Shown here: piece by piece, positions 23,929-35,827 of the stretch | How positions within the stretch are numbered: the stretch's first letter is position 1 | Layout: each line of letters opens with the position of its first letter | NCBI RefSeq assembly: GCF_029867415.1 | Contig: NC_081183.1 | Span: 55,626,336 to 55,690,335, forward strand | Length of the DNA stretch: 64,000 nucleotides | Direction of reading: 5' to 3' | Origin: Vicia villosa | Taxonomy: Eukaryota; Streptophyta; Magnoliopsida; Fabales; Fabaceae | Program-made: the position numbers and the translations under genes | The notes under the pieces: generated by a model | What the model was told of the DNA's origin: nothing | Databases searched by the model: none | Seen by the model: the letters and a program-made list of their open reading frames with translations, nothing else

Positions 23929-25058
23929 TGAAGGATAGAAAAACACTTAGAAAGGGGAGTTTGAATAAGTGTAGCTTTAAAACTTGTAAGATAAAAACAA
24001 TTTGCACAATGATTTTTATCCTGGTTTGTTGTTAACTAAACTACTCCAGTCCACCCCCTTGGAGTGATTTACCTCACCTGAGGATTTAATCCACTAATCA
24101 CACAAGATTACAATGGTTTTCCACTTAGACAACTTCTAAGTCTTCTAGAGTATACTGATCACAACCTGATCACTCTAGGAACAATCTGCTTAGATACCCT
24201 CTAAGACTTTCTAGAGTATACTGATCAACAACCTGATCACTCTAGTTCTTACAACTTAATGTAAACAAATTCTTTTAAGAGTTACAATGCTTCTAATAAA
24301 GCTATTATCACAACTGTTATTTTTTCTTAAGTTTAAGCTTAATCTCACTAAAATATTACAACAGCAATGTAGTGAGGTTGATGATGAAGTTTGAGTGCTT
24401 TTTGAATTTGACAGCGTTTCTGTATATTTGCGCAAGTGTTGTATTCAGCTTCTCTTCAGAACTTCAATATATAGGCATTTGAGAAGATGACCGTTGGGAG
24501 CATTTAATGCTTTGCGTAATCCGTACAGCATTGCATTTAATGTTTCACTCTTTGGTCAACTACCTCGAGCCTTGCTTTCGCTGTGTCTACTGACGTTGCC
24601 TTTAATAGCTTCTAACGTTCCTTTTGTCAGTCAGCATAGCCTGCCAGCTAGTACTTGCTTCTGATATGATGTTTGTGTGAACAACGCTTGAATATCATCA
24701 GAGTCAAACAGCTTGGTGCAGAGCATCTTCTTGTCTTCTGACCTTGAAGTGCTTCTGAGCGTGATACCATGAGAACTTCAGTGCTTCTGCTTCTGATCTC
24801 AAGTTCTTCTGATGCTTCCATAGACCCATGTTCTGATTCTGCTTGACCATCTTCTGATGTCTTGCCAGACCATGTTCTGATGATGCATGTTGAATCTTCT
24901 GAGTCAGTGCTTCTTGCGCTGATTTTGTGCTACTCTTTATATAATTCCTGAAATGGAAATTGCATAGTATTAGAGTACCACATTATCTCATACAAAATTC
25001 ATATACATTGTTATCATCAAAACTAAGAATATTGATCAGAACAAATCTTGTTCTAACA
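23929..25058 (-). repeat. 5' LTR of the Sirevirus
   Basis: 1130 bases. The minus strand begins TGTTAGAACAAGATTTG at 25058 and ends ATCCTTCA at 23929. It is rich in TCAGAAG-type words (24690-24920). Its outer end falls inside an array unit, within exon 1 of an RPA1-like copy. Confidence 0.85.
24465..24473 (-). promoter_or_regulatory. TATA-like box in the Sirevirus LTR
   Basis: The minus strand reads TATATATTG about 590 bases into the LTR, leaving about 540 bases for R and U5. A second TATATAAAG at 24943-24935 is close to the LTR start and less likely. Inferred from sequence only. Confidence 0.4.
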
Positions 25059-25149
25059 GAGTCCACATACGAATGATTCGAACCTTCAAATTCCAATCTA
25101 TCTTTCCAGCGTGAATGTTATCAATGAAAGTAAATATAGGTAGTGCCTT
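25059..25149 (-). pseudogene. RPA1-like copy 0, exon 1 fragment
   Basis: Only exon 1 from the start-codon position to the Sirevirus breakpoint. The start codon is AAG instead of ATG (25149-25147), so this copy had lost its start. Exons 2-3 should lie on the far side of the Sirevirus, outside the window. Confidence 0.85.
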
Positions 25150-25692
25150 TGAATAAACTATGGAAAAGAAAGCTGAATATTGGAGAGATGAATTTATACC
25201 AATTGGGTGGAGGAGAACTGAATTTATACCAATTTGGTGGAGGAGTTACGCATGAATAAAATGAGATTGTGATTTGGAACATGGGTTTATGATTTATAAA
25301 AAACGTGGGTTTAGAATTTGGATGTGGGGTTTTGAGACCGTATCAAAGAATGTGGGTTTGTGATTTAGAAAATAAGAATGTATGTTTAGTTGACCTGGTA
25401 ATGAAACATGGGTTTGAATTAATACGTTGGTGAAATAAGTAGTTTTTTTAGGATTTATTTTATTCAATATATTTAATATTTAATAATAATTAGTGCGTTT
25501 AATCGGGTTAAATCAACTAAAAAGTAGGAAACAATGAAAGTATTTTGTTTAGGATTTATTTCATTTAATATATTTAGTAAATTAATAATTAGTAATGAAA
25601 CGTGGGGGGATGAAATTAGTTTGAGAAAATAATATATACCATAAATTAAATTACGTAATTTAATATAATGATAAGCTATTATTAAATCTTAC

Positions 25693-26417
25693 TCTAAATC
25701 CTCAAGAACAATGTTAATCAGCTTGTAGTTTTTTCAATTCTTTGGAGTTTGTTCAATGTTGTCCTTTTCCACAAAATGTGCAATTACATCTGTTAAATTC
25801 AAGAAAAAAATTACATATAAATTTAGCCAAATGAATTATAAATTTTGTTTTTGTAAATTCATAAATAAATGTGAATGTAAATATAAAATAATATAACATA
25901 ATATATATACCAAGTAATTTATCACCATTTGTACCTGAGAGGATATATGAAAAAGCAACAAAATCAAAATGATTTGTTGGAATTTCATTCGAAACTATGT
26001 TACTGCACTTTGTAGCTCCCATAAAGTTCAATTTGAACTTATGTGTTACTGGTTTGAATTTCATTTCATTTATGGCAACTAAGATAGTTTCAAATATATA
26101 AGTAGAACCTTCCTTTAAGGATTCTTGAATCTGTGTGATAAGTCTTTTCCTCACTGTAGCCGGAATCTTTCCATACTACGATGAAAAAAAGATGAAAATA
26201 CAAATACAAAATCAATATAGATTGTAAATATTATTATGAAATTAAAAATGTAAAATATTTATACCTTTTCGTCAAGTAGAATCATCTCCAAACTGTTTGT
26301 TCCAGATGGATTTTTGAATTCAGGTTGAGTCCACGTACGAATGATTCGAACCTTCAAATTCCAATCAATCTTTCCAGCGTGAATGTTATCAATGAAAGTA
26401 ATTATAGGAAGTGCCAT
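25693..26417 (-). pseudogene. RPA1-like copy 1 (left-edge variant)
   Basis: Exon 1 26265-26417, intron 26176-26264, exon 2 25911-26175, intron 25790-25910, exon 3 25693-25789, with the structure set out for copy 2. Exon 2 carries private changes (ETILVAINE, KPVTHKF, SGTNGD). The spliced frame is open to the shared TGA. Confidence 0.85.
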
Positions 26418-26458
26418 TGAATAAACTATGGAAAAGAAAGCTGAATATTGGAGAGATG

Positions 26459-26496
26459 AATTTATACCAGTTTGGTGGAGGAGAACTGAATTTATA
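26459..26496 (-). promoter_or_regulatory. Duplicated TATA-like box upstream of each unit's exon 1 (copy 1 shown)
   Basis: GGTATAAATTCA occurs twice on the minus strand, with TATAAATT at 26466-26459 and 26496-26489, about 42 and 72 bases before the ATG of copy 1. The pair comes from a 30-base duplication that includes CTCCTCCACCAAA. The same pair precedes exon 1 in every complete unit. Promoter activity is inferred. Confidence 0.5.
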
Positions 26497-26959
26497 CCAA
26501 TTTGGTGGAGGAGTTACGCATGAATAAAATGAGATTGTGATTTGGAACATGGGTTTATGATTTATAAAAAACGTGGGTTTAGAATTTGGATGTGGGGTTT
26601 TGAAACCGTACCAAGAATGTGCGTTTGTGATTTAGAAAATAAGAATGTATGGTTAGTTGACCTGGTAATGAAACATGGGTTTGAATTAATACGTTGGTGA
26701 AATAAGTAGTTTTTTTAGGATTTATTTTATTCAATATATTTAATATTTAATAATAATTAGTGCGTTTAATCGGGTTAAATCAACTAAAAAGTAGGAAACA
26801 ATGAAAGTATTTTGTTTAGGATTTATTTCATTTAATATATTTAATAAATTAATAATTAGTAATGAAACGTGGGGGGATGAAATTAGTTTGAGAAAATAAT
26901 ATATACCATAAATTAAATTACGTAATTTAATATAATGATAAGCTATTATTAAATCTTAC

Positions 26960-27684
26960 TCTAAATCCTCAAGAACAATGTTAATCAGCTTGTAGTTTTT
27001 TCAATTCTTTGGAGTTTGTTCGATGTTGTCCTTTTCCACAAAATGTGCAATTACATCTGTTAAATTTAAGAAAAAAATTACATATAAATTTAGCCAAATG
27101 AATTATAAATTTTGTTTTTGTAAATTCATAAATAAATGTGAATGTAAATATAAAATAATATAACATAATATATATACCAAGTAATTTATCACCATTTGTA
27201 GCTGAGAGGATATATGAAAAAGCAACAAAATCAAAATGATTTGTTGGAATTTCATTCGAAACTATGTTACTGCACTTTGTAGCTCCCATAAAGTTCAATT
27301 TGAACTTGTGTGTTGCTGGTTTGAATTTCATTTCATTTCTGGCAACTAAGACAATTTCAAATAAATAAGTAGAACCTTCCTTTAAGGATTCTTGAATCTG
27401 TGTGATAAGTCTTTTCCTCACTGTAGCCGGAATCTTTCCATACTACAATGAAAAAAAGATGAAAATACAAATACAAAATCAATATAGATTGTAAATATTA
27501 TTATGAAATTAAAAATGTAAAATATTTATACCTTTTCGTCAAGTAGAATCATCTCCAAACTGTTTGTTCCAGATGGATTTTTGAATTCAGGTTGAGTCCA
27601 CGTACGAATGATTCGAACCTTCAAATTCCAATCAATCTTTCCAGCGTGAATGTTATCAATGAAAGTAATTATAGGAAGTGCCAT
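26960..27684 (-). pseudogene. RPA1-like copy 2 (reference unit): three-exon OB-fold gene fragment
   Basis: Exon 1 (51 codons from ATG 27684) reads MALPIITFIDNIHAGKID and continues LKVRIIRTWTQPEF...SLEMILLDEK. A GTATAAAT...CATTGTAG intron follows. Exon 2 (265 bases) begins YGKIPATVRKRLITQIQESL and includes NEMKFKPATHKFKLNF, NHFDFVAFSYILS and NGDKLL. A GTATATAT...TTTAACAG intron follows; exon 3 gives DVIAHFVEKDNIEQTPKN, an in-frame TGA, then KLINIVLEDLE up to a GTAAG donor. This is the order seen in plant RPA1/DUF223 single-stranded-DNA-binding proteins (KVRIIRTW, SLEMILLDE, FKLNF, LLDVI, IVLEDLE). Full-length relatives are several hundred residues; only the first OB-fold region is here. The spliced product to the TGA would be about 157 residues. 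Transcription is not shown. Confidence 0.85.
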
Positions 27685-28226
27685 TGAATAAACTATGGAA
27701 AAGAAAGCTGAATATTGGAGAGATGAATTTATACCAGTTTGGTGGAGGAGAACTGAATTTATACCAATTTGGTGGAGGAGTTACGCATGAATAAAATGAG
27801 ATTGTGATTTGGAACATGGGTTTATGATTTATAAAAAACGTGGGTTTAGAATTTGGATGTGGGGTTTTGAAACCGTACCAAGAATGTGCGTTTGTGATTT
27901 AGAAAATAAGAATGTATGGTTAGTTGACCTGGTAATGAAACATGGGTTTGAATTAATACGTTGGTGAAATAAGTAGTTTTTTTAGGATTTATTTTATTCA
28001 ATATATTTAATATTTAATAATAATTAGTGCGTTTAATCGGGTTAAATCAACTAAAAAGTAGGAAACAATGAAAGTATTTTGTTTAGGATTTATTTCATTT
28101 AATATATTTAATAAATTAATAATTAGTAATGAAACGTGGGGGGATGAAATTAGTTTGAGAAAATAATATATACCATAAATTAAATTACGTAATTTAATAT
28201 AATGATAAGCTATTATTAAATCTTAC

Positions 28227-28951
28227 TCTAAATCCTCAAGAACAATGTTAATCAGCTTGTAGTTTTTTCAATTCTTTGGAGTTTGTTCGATGTTGTCCTT
28301 TTCCACAAAATGTGCAATTACATCTGTTAAATTTAAGAAAAAAATTACATATAAATTTAGCCAAATGAATTATAAATTTTGTTTTTGTAAATTCATAAAT
28401 AAATGTGAATGTAAATATAAAATAATATAACATAATATATATACCAAGTAATTTATCACCATTTGTAGCTGAGAGGATATATGAAAAAGCAACAAAATCA
28501 AAATGATTTGTTGGAATTTCATTCGAAACTATGTTACTGCACTTTGTAGCTCCCATAAAGTTCAATTTGAACTTGTGTGTTGCTGGTTTGAATTTCATTT
28601 CATTTCTGGCAACTAAGACAATTTCAAATATATAAGTAGAACCTTCCTTTAAGGATTCTTGAATCTGTGTGATAAGTCTTTTCCTCACTGTAGCCGGAAT
28701 CTTTCCATACTACAATGAAAAAAAGATGAAAATACAAATACAAAATCAATATAGATTGTAAATATTATTATGAAATTAAAAATGTAAAATATTTATACCT
28801 TTTCGTCAAGTAGAATCATCTCCAAACTGTTTGTTCCAGATGGATTTTTGAATTCAGGTTGAGTCCACGTACGAATGATTCGAACCTTCAAATTCCAATC
28901 AATCTTTCCAGCGTGAATGTTATCAATGAAAGTAATTATAGGAAGTGCCAT
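28227..28951 (-). pseudogene. RPA1-like copy 3
   Basis: Matches copy 2 by eye except for the exon 2 variant YIFEIV (TATATAAGT instead of TAAATAAGT on the plus strand), shared with copies 1, 13 and 17. Shared TGA in exon 3. Confidence 0.85.
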
Positions 28952-29493
28952 TGAATAAACTATGGAAAAGAAAGCTGAATATTGGAGAGATGAATTTATA
29001 CCAGTTTGGTGGAGGAGAACTGAATTTATACCAATTTGGTGGAGGAGTTACGCATGAATAAAATGAGATTGTGATTTGGAACATGGGTTTATGATTTATA
29101 AAAAACGTGGGTTTAGAATTTGGATGTGGGGTTTTGAAACCGTACCAAGAATGCGCGTTTGTGATTTAGAAAATAAGAATGTATGGTTAGTTGACCTGGT
29201 AATGAAACATGGGTTTGAATTAATACGTTGGTGAAATAAGTAGTTTTTTTAGGATTTATTTTATTCAATATATTTAATATTTAATAATAATTAGTGCGTT
29301 TAATCGGGTTAAATCAACTAAAAAGTAGGAAACAATGAAAGTATTTTGTTTAGGATTTATTTCATTTAATATATTTAATAAATTAATAATTAGTAATGAA
29401 ACGTGGGGGGATGAAATTAGTTTGAGAAAATAATATATACCATAAATTAAATTACGTAATTTAATATAATGAAAAGCTATTATTAAATCTTAC

Positions 29494-30218
29494 TCTAAAT
29501 CCTCAAGAACAATGTTAATCAGCTTGTAGTTTTTTCAATTCTTTGGAGTTTGTTCGATGTTGTCCTTTTCCACAAAATGTGCAATTACATCTGTTAAATT
29601 TAAGAAAAAAATTACATATAAATTTAGCCAAATGAATTATAAATTTTGTTTTTGTAAATTCATAAATAAATGTGAATGTAAATATAAAATAATATAACAT
29701 AATATATATACCAAGTAATTTATCACCATTTGTAGCTGAGAGGATATATGAAAAAGCAACAAAATCAAAATGATTTGTTGGAATTTCATTCGAAACTATG
29801 TTACTGCACTTTGTAGCTCCCATAAAGTTCAATTTGAACTTGTGTGTTGCTGGTTTGAATTTCATTTCATTTCTGGCAACTAAGACAATTTCAAATAAAT
29901 AAGTAGAACCTTCCTTTAAGGATTCTTGAATCTGTGTGATAAGTCTTTTCCTCACTGTAGCCGGAATCTTTCCATACTACAATGAAAAAAAGATGAAAAT
30001 ACAAATACAAAATCAATATAGATTGTAAATATTATTATGAAATTAAAAATGTAAAATATTTATACCTTTTCGTCAAGTAGAATCATCTCCAAACTGTTTG
30101 TTCCAGATGGATTTTTGAATTCAGGTTGAGTCCACGTACGAATGATTCGAACCTTCAAATTCCAATCAATCTTTCCAGCGTGAATGTTATCAATGAAAGT
30201 AATTATAGGAAGTGCCAT
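29494..30218 (-). pseudogene. RPA1-like copy 4
   Basis: Standard-class copy with the same exon-intron layout as copy 2. The bases 3' of exon 3 read GAAAAGCT instead of GATAAGCT on the plus strand, a marker shared with copies 5-8. Confidence 0.85.
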
Positions 30219-30759
30219 TGAATAAACTATGGAAAAGAAAGCTGAATATTGGAGAGATGAATTTATACCAGTTTGGTGGAGGAGAACTGAATTTATACCA
30301 ATTTGGTGGAGGAGTTACGCATGAATAAAATGAGATTGTGATTTGGAACATGGGTTTATGATTTATAAAAAACGTGGGTTTAGAATTTGGATGTGGGGTT
30401 TTGAAACCGTACCAAGAATGCGCGTTTGTGATTTAGAAAATAAGAATGTATGGTTAGTTGACCTGGTAATGAAACATGGGTTTGAATTAATACGTTGGTG
30501 AAATAAGTAGTTTTTTAGGATTTATTTTATTCAATATATTTAATATTTAATAATAATTAGTGCGTTTAATCGGGTTAAATCAACTAAAAAGTAGGAAACA
30601 ATGAAAGTATTTTGTTTAGGATTTATTTCATTTAATATATTTAATAAATTAATAATTAGTAATGAAACGTGGGGGGATGAAATTAGTTTGAGAAAATAAT
30701 ATATACCATAAATTAAATTACGTAATTTAATATAATGAAAAGCTATTATTAAATCTTAC

Positions 30760-31484
30760 TCTAAATCCTCAAGAACAATGTTAATCAGCTTGTAGTTTTT
30801 TCAATTCTTTGGAGTTTGTTCGATGTTGTCCTTTTCCACAAAATGTGCAATTACATCTGTTAAATTTAAGAAAAAAATTACATATAAATTTAGCCAAATG
30901 AATTATAAATTTTGTTTTTGTAAATTCATAAATAAATGTGAATGTAAATATAAAATAATATAACATAATATATATACCAAGTAATTTATCACCATTTGTA
31001 GCTGAGAGGATATATGAAAAAGCAACAAAATCAAAATGATTTGTTGGAATTTCATTCGAAACTATGTTACTGCACTTTGTAGCTCCCATAAAGTTCAATT
31101 TGAACTTGTGTGTTGCTGGTTTGAATTTCATTTCATTTCTGGCAACTAAGACAATTTCAAATAAATAAGTAGAACCTTCCTTTAAGGATTCTTGAATCTG
31201 TGTGATAAGTCTTTTCCTCACTGTAGCCGGAATCTTTCCATACTACAATGAAAAAAAGATGAAAATACAAATACAAAATCAATATAGATTGTAAATATTA
31301 TTATGAAATTAAAAATGTAAAATATTTATACCTTTTCGTCAAGTAGAATCATCTCCAAACTGTTTGTTCCAGATGGATTTTTGAATTCAGGTTGAGTCCA
31401 CGTACGAATGATTCGAACCTTCAAATTCCAATCAATCTTTCCAGCGTGAATGTTATCAATGAAAGTAATTATAGGAAGTGCCAT
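30760..31484 (-). pseudogene. RPA1-like copy 5
   Basis: Standard-class copy. The unit step between copies 4 and 5 is 1266 rather than 1267, from one T fewer in the T-run at about 30512. Confidence 0.85.
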
Positions 31485-32026
31485 TGAATAAACTATGGAA
31501 AAGAAAGCTGAATATTGGAGAGATGAATTTATACCAGTTTGGTGGAGGAGAACTGAATTTATACCAATTTGGTGGAGGAGTTACGCATGAATAAAATGAG
31601 ATTGTGATTTGGAACATGGGTTTATGATTTATAAAAAACGTGGGTTTAGAATTTGGATGTGGGGTTTTGAAACCGTACCAAGAATGCGCGTTTGTGATTT
31701 AGAAAATAAGAATGTATGGTTAGTTGACCTGGTAATGAAACATGGGTTTGAATTAATACGTTGGTGAAATAAGTAGTTTTTTTAGGATTTATTTTATTCA
31801 ATATATTTAATATTTAATAATAATTAGTGCGTTTAATCGGGTTAAATCAACTAAAAAGTAGGAAACAATGAAAGTATTTTGTTTAGGATTTATTTCATTT
31901 AATATATTTAATAAATTAATAATTAGTAATGAAACGTGGGGGGATGAAATTAGTTTGAGAAAATAATATATACCATAAATTAAATTACGTAATTTAATAT
32001 AATGAAAAGCTATTATTAAATCTTAC

Positions 32027-32751
32027 TCTAAATCCTCAAGAACAATGTTAATCAGCTTGTAGTTTTTTCAATTCTTTGGAGTTTGTTCGATGTTGTCCTT
32101 TTCCACAAAATGTGCAATTACATCTGTTAAATTTAAGAAAAAAATTACATATAAATTTAGCCAAATGAATTATAAATTTTGTTTTTGTAAATTCATAAAT
32201 AAATGTGAATGTAAATATAAAATAATATAACATAATATATATACCAAGTAATTTATCACCATTTGTAGCTGAGAGGATATATGAAAAAGCAACAAAATCA
32301 AAATGATTTGTTGGAATTTCATTCGAAACTATGTTACTGCACTTTGTAGCTCCCATAAAGTTCAATTTGAACTTGTGTGTTGCTGGTTTGAATTTCATTT
32401 CATTTCTGGCAACTAAGACAATTTCAAATAAATAAGTAGAACCTTCCTTTAAGGATTCTTGAATCTGTGTGATAAGTCTTTTCCTCACTGTAGCCGGAAT
32501 CTTTCCATACTACAATGAAAAAAAGATGAAAATACAAATACAAAATCAATATAGATTGTAAATATTATTATGAAATTAAAAATGTAAAATATTTATACCT
32601 TTTCGTCAAGTAGAATCATCTCCAAACTGTTTGTTCCAGATGGATTTTTGAATTCAGGTTGAGTCCACGTACGAATGATTCGAACCTTCAAATTCCAATC
32701 AATCTTTCCAGCGTGAATGTTATCAATGAAAGTAATTATAGGAAGTGCCAT
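32027..32751 (-). pseudogene. RPA1-like copy 6
   Basis: Standard-class copy; I see no coding difference from copies 4 and 5. Confidence 0.85.
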
Positions 32752-33293
32752 TGAATAAACTATGGAAAAGAAAGCTGAATATTGGAGAGATGAATTTATA
32801 CCAGTTTGGTGGAGGAGAACTGAATTTATACCAATTTGGTGGAGGAGTTACGCATGAATAAAATGAGATTGTGATTTGGAACATGGGTTTATGATTTATA
32901 AAAAACGTGGGTTTAGAATTTGGATGTGGGGTTTTGAAACCGTACCAAGAATGCGCGTTTGTGATTTAGAAAATAAGAATGTATGGTTAGTTGACCTGGT
33001 AATGAAACATGGGTTTGAATTAATACGTTGGTGAAATAAGTAGTTTTTTTAGGATTTATTTTATTCAATATATTTAATATTTAATAATAATTAGTGCGTT
33101 TAATCGGGTTAAATCAACTAAAAAGTAGGAAACAATGAAAGTATTTTGTTTAGGATTTATTTCATTTAATATATTTAATAAATTAATAATTAGTAATGAA
33201 ACGTGGGGGGATGAAATTAGTTTGAGAAAATAATATATACCATAAATTAAATTACGTAATTTAATATAATGAAAAGCTATTATTAAATCTTAC

Positions 33294-34018
33294 TCTAAAT
33301 CCTCAAGAACAATGTTAATCAGCTTGTAGTTTTTTCAATTCTTTGGAGTTTGTTCGATGTTGTCCTTTTCCACAAAATGTGCAATTACATCTGTTAAATT
33401 TAAGAAAAAAATTACATATAAATTTAGCCAAATGAATTATAAATTTTGTTTTTGTAAATTCATAAATAAATGTGAATGTAAATATAAAATAATATAACAT
33501 AATATATATACCAAGTAATTTATCACCATTTGTAGCTGAGAGGATATATGAAAAAGCAACAAAATCAAAATGATTTGTTGGAATTTCATTCGAAACTATG
33601 TTACTGCACTTTGTAGCTCCCATAAAGTTCAATTTGAACTTGTGTGTTGCTGGTTTGAATTTCATTTCATTTCTGGCAACTAAGACAATTTCAAATAAAT
33701 AAGTAGAACCTTCCTTTAAGGATTCTTGAATCTGTGTGATAAGTCTTTTCCTCACTGTAGCCGGAATCTTTCCATACTACAATGAAAAAAAGATGAAAAT
33801 ACAAATACAAAATCAATATAGATTGTAAATATTATTATGAAATTAAAAATGTAAAATATTTATACCTTTTCGTCAAGTAGAATCATCTCCAAACTGTTTG
33901 TTCCAGATGGATTTTTGAATTCAGGTTGAGTCCACGTACGAATGATTCGAACCTTCAAATTCCAATCAATCTTTCCAGCGTGAATGTTATCAATGAAAGT
34001 AATTATAGGAAGTGCCAT
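33294..34018 (-). pseudogene. RPA1-like copy 7
   Basis: Standard-class copy; its upstream part carries the GTGCGTTTG marker (about 34220) where copies 3-6 carry GCGCGTTTG. Confidence 0.85.
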
Positions 34019-34560
34019 TGAATAAACTATGGAAAAGAAAGCTGAATATTGGAGAGATGAATTTATACCAGTTTGGTGGAGGAGAACTGAATTTATACCA
34101 ATTTGGTGGAGGAGTTACGCATGAATAAAATGAGATTGTGATTTGGAACATGGGTTTATGATTTATAAAAAACGTGGGTTTAGAATTTGGATGTGGGGTT
34201 TTGAAACCGTACCAAGAATGTGCGTTTGTGATTTAGAAAATAAGAATGTATGGTTAGTTGACCTGGTAATGAAACATGGGTTTGAATTAATACGTTGGTG
34301 AAATAAGTAGTTTTTTTAGGATTTATTTTATTCAATATATTTAATATTTAATAATAATTAGTGCGTTTAATCGGGTTAAATCAACTAAAAAGTAGGAAAC
34401 AATGAAAGTATTTTGTTTAGGATTTATTTCATTTAATATATTTAATAAATTAATAATTAGTAATGAAACGTGGGGGGATGAAATTAGTTTGAGAAAATAA
34501 TATATACCATAAATTAAATTACGTAATTTAATATAATGAAAAGCTATTATTAAATCTTAC

Positions 34561-35285
34561 TCTAAATCCTCAAGAACAATGTTAATCAGCTTGTAGTTTT
34601 TTCAATTCTTTGGAGTTTGTTCGATGTTGTCCTTTTCCACAAAATGTGCAATTACATCTGTTAAATTTAAGAAAAAAATTACATATAAATTTAGCCAAAT
34701 GAATTATAAATTTTGTTTTTGTAAATTCATAAATAAATGTGAATGTAAATATAAAATAATATAACATAATATATATACCAAGTAATTTATCACCATTTGT
34801 AGCTGAGAGGATATATGAAAAAGCAACAAAATCAAAATGATTTGTTGGAATTTCATTCGAAACTATGTTACTGCACTTTGTAGCTCCCATAAAGTTCAAT
34901 TTGAACTTGTGTGTTGCTGGTTTGAATTTCATTTCATTTCTGGCAACTAAGACAATTTCAAATAAATAAGTAGAACCTTCCTTTAAGGATTCTTGAATCT
35001 GTGTGATAAGTCTTTTCCTCACTGTAGCCGGAATCTTTCCATACTACAATGAAAAAAAGATGAAAATACAAATACAAAATCAATATAGATTGTAAATATT
35101 ATTATGAAATTAAAAATGTAAAATATTTATACCTTTTCGTCAAGTAGAATCATCTCCAAACTGTTTGTTCCAGATGGATTTTTGAATTCAGGTTGAGTCC
35201 ACGTACGAATGATTCGAACCTTCAAATTCCAATCAATCTTTCCAGCGTGAATGTTATCAATGAAAGTAATTATAGGAAGTGCCAT
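34561..35285 (-). pseudogene. RPA1-like copy 8
   Basis: Standard-class copy, last of the run with the GAAAAGCT marker 3' of exon 3. Confidence 0.85.
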
Positions 35286-35827
35286 TGAATAAACTATGGA
35301 AAAGAAAGCTGAATATTGGAGAGATGAATTTATACCAGTTTGGTGGAGGAGAACTGAATTTATACCAATTTGGTGGAGGAGTTACGCATGAATAAAATGA
35401 GATTGTGATTTGGAACATGGGTTTATGATTTATAAAAAACGTGGGTTTAGAATTTGGATGTGGGGTTTTGAAACCGTACCAAGAATGTGCGTTTGTGATT
35501 TAGAAAATAAGAATGTATGGTTAGTTGACCTGGTAATGAAACATGGGTTTGAATTAATACGTTGGTGAAATAAGTAGTTTTTTTAGGATTTATTTTATTC
35601 AATATATTTAATATTTAATAATAATTAGTGCGTTTAATCGGGTTAAATCAACTAAAAAGTAGGAAACAATGAAAGTATTTTGTTTAGGATTTATTTCATT
35701 TAATATATTTAATAAATTAATAATTAGTAATGAAACGTGGGGGGATGAAATTAGTTTGAGAAAATAATATATACCATAAATTAAATTACGTAATTTAATA
35801 TAATGATAAGCTATTATTAAATCTTAC

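Larger units (their letters stand above)
5450..25058 (-). mobile_element. Sirevirus (SIRE/Maximus-type) Ty1/copia element, interrupted and 3'-truncated
   Basis: On the minus strand the order is 5' LTR (25058-23929), primer site, gag, linker, protease, integrase, reverse transcriptase, RNase H, spacer, env-like ORF. This pol-before-env-like order with a Met-tRNA primer site marks the Sirevirus lineage. A Tat element (7729-19092) splits RNase H, and a Tat/Ogre-type element (from 5449) removes the 3' end, so no 3' LTR is visible. The 5' LTR abuts exon 1 of an array unit at 25059, with candidate target duplication GAGTC (25059-25063). Confidence 0.85.

Noticed and set aside
26981..27421. 146-codon minus-strand ORF in each unit, read straight through
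   Set aside because: Its first codon is GTG inside exon 2 and its C-terminal third is translated intron 2 (GTATATAT...AACAG). The spliced reading gives the family match, so the straight ORF is not the gene.
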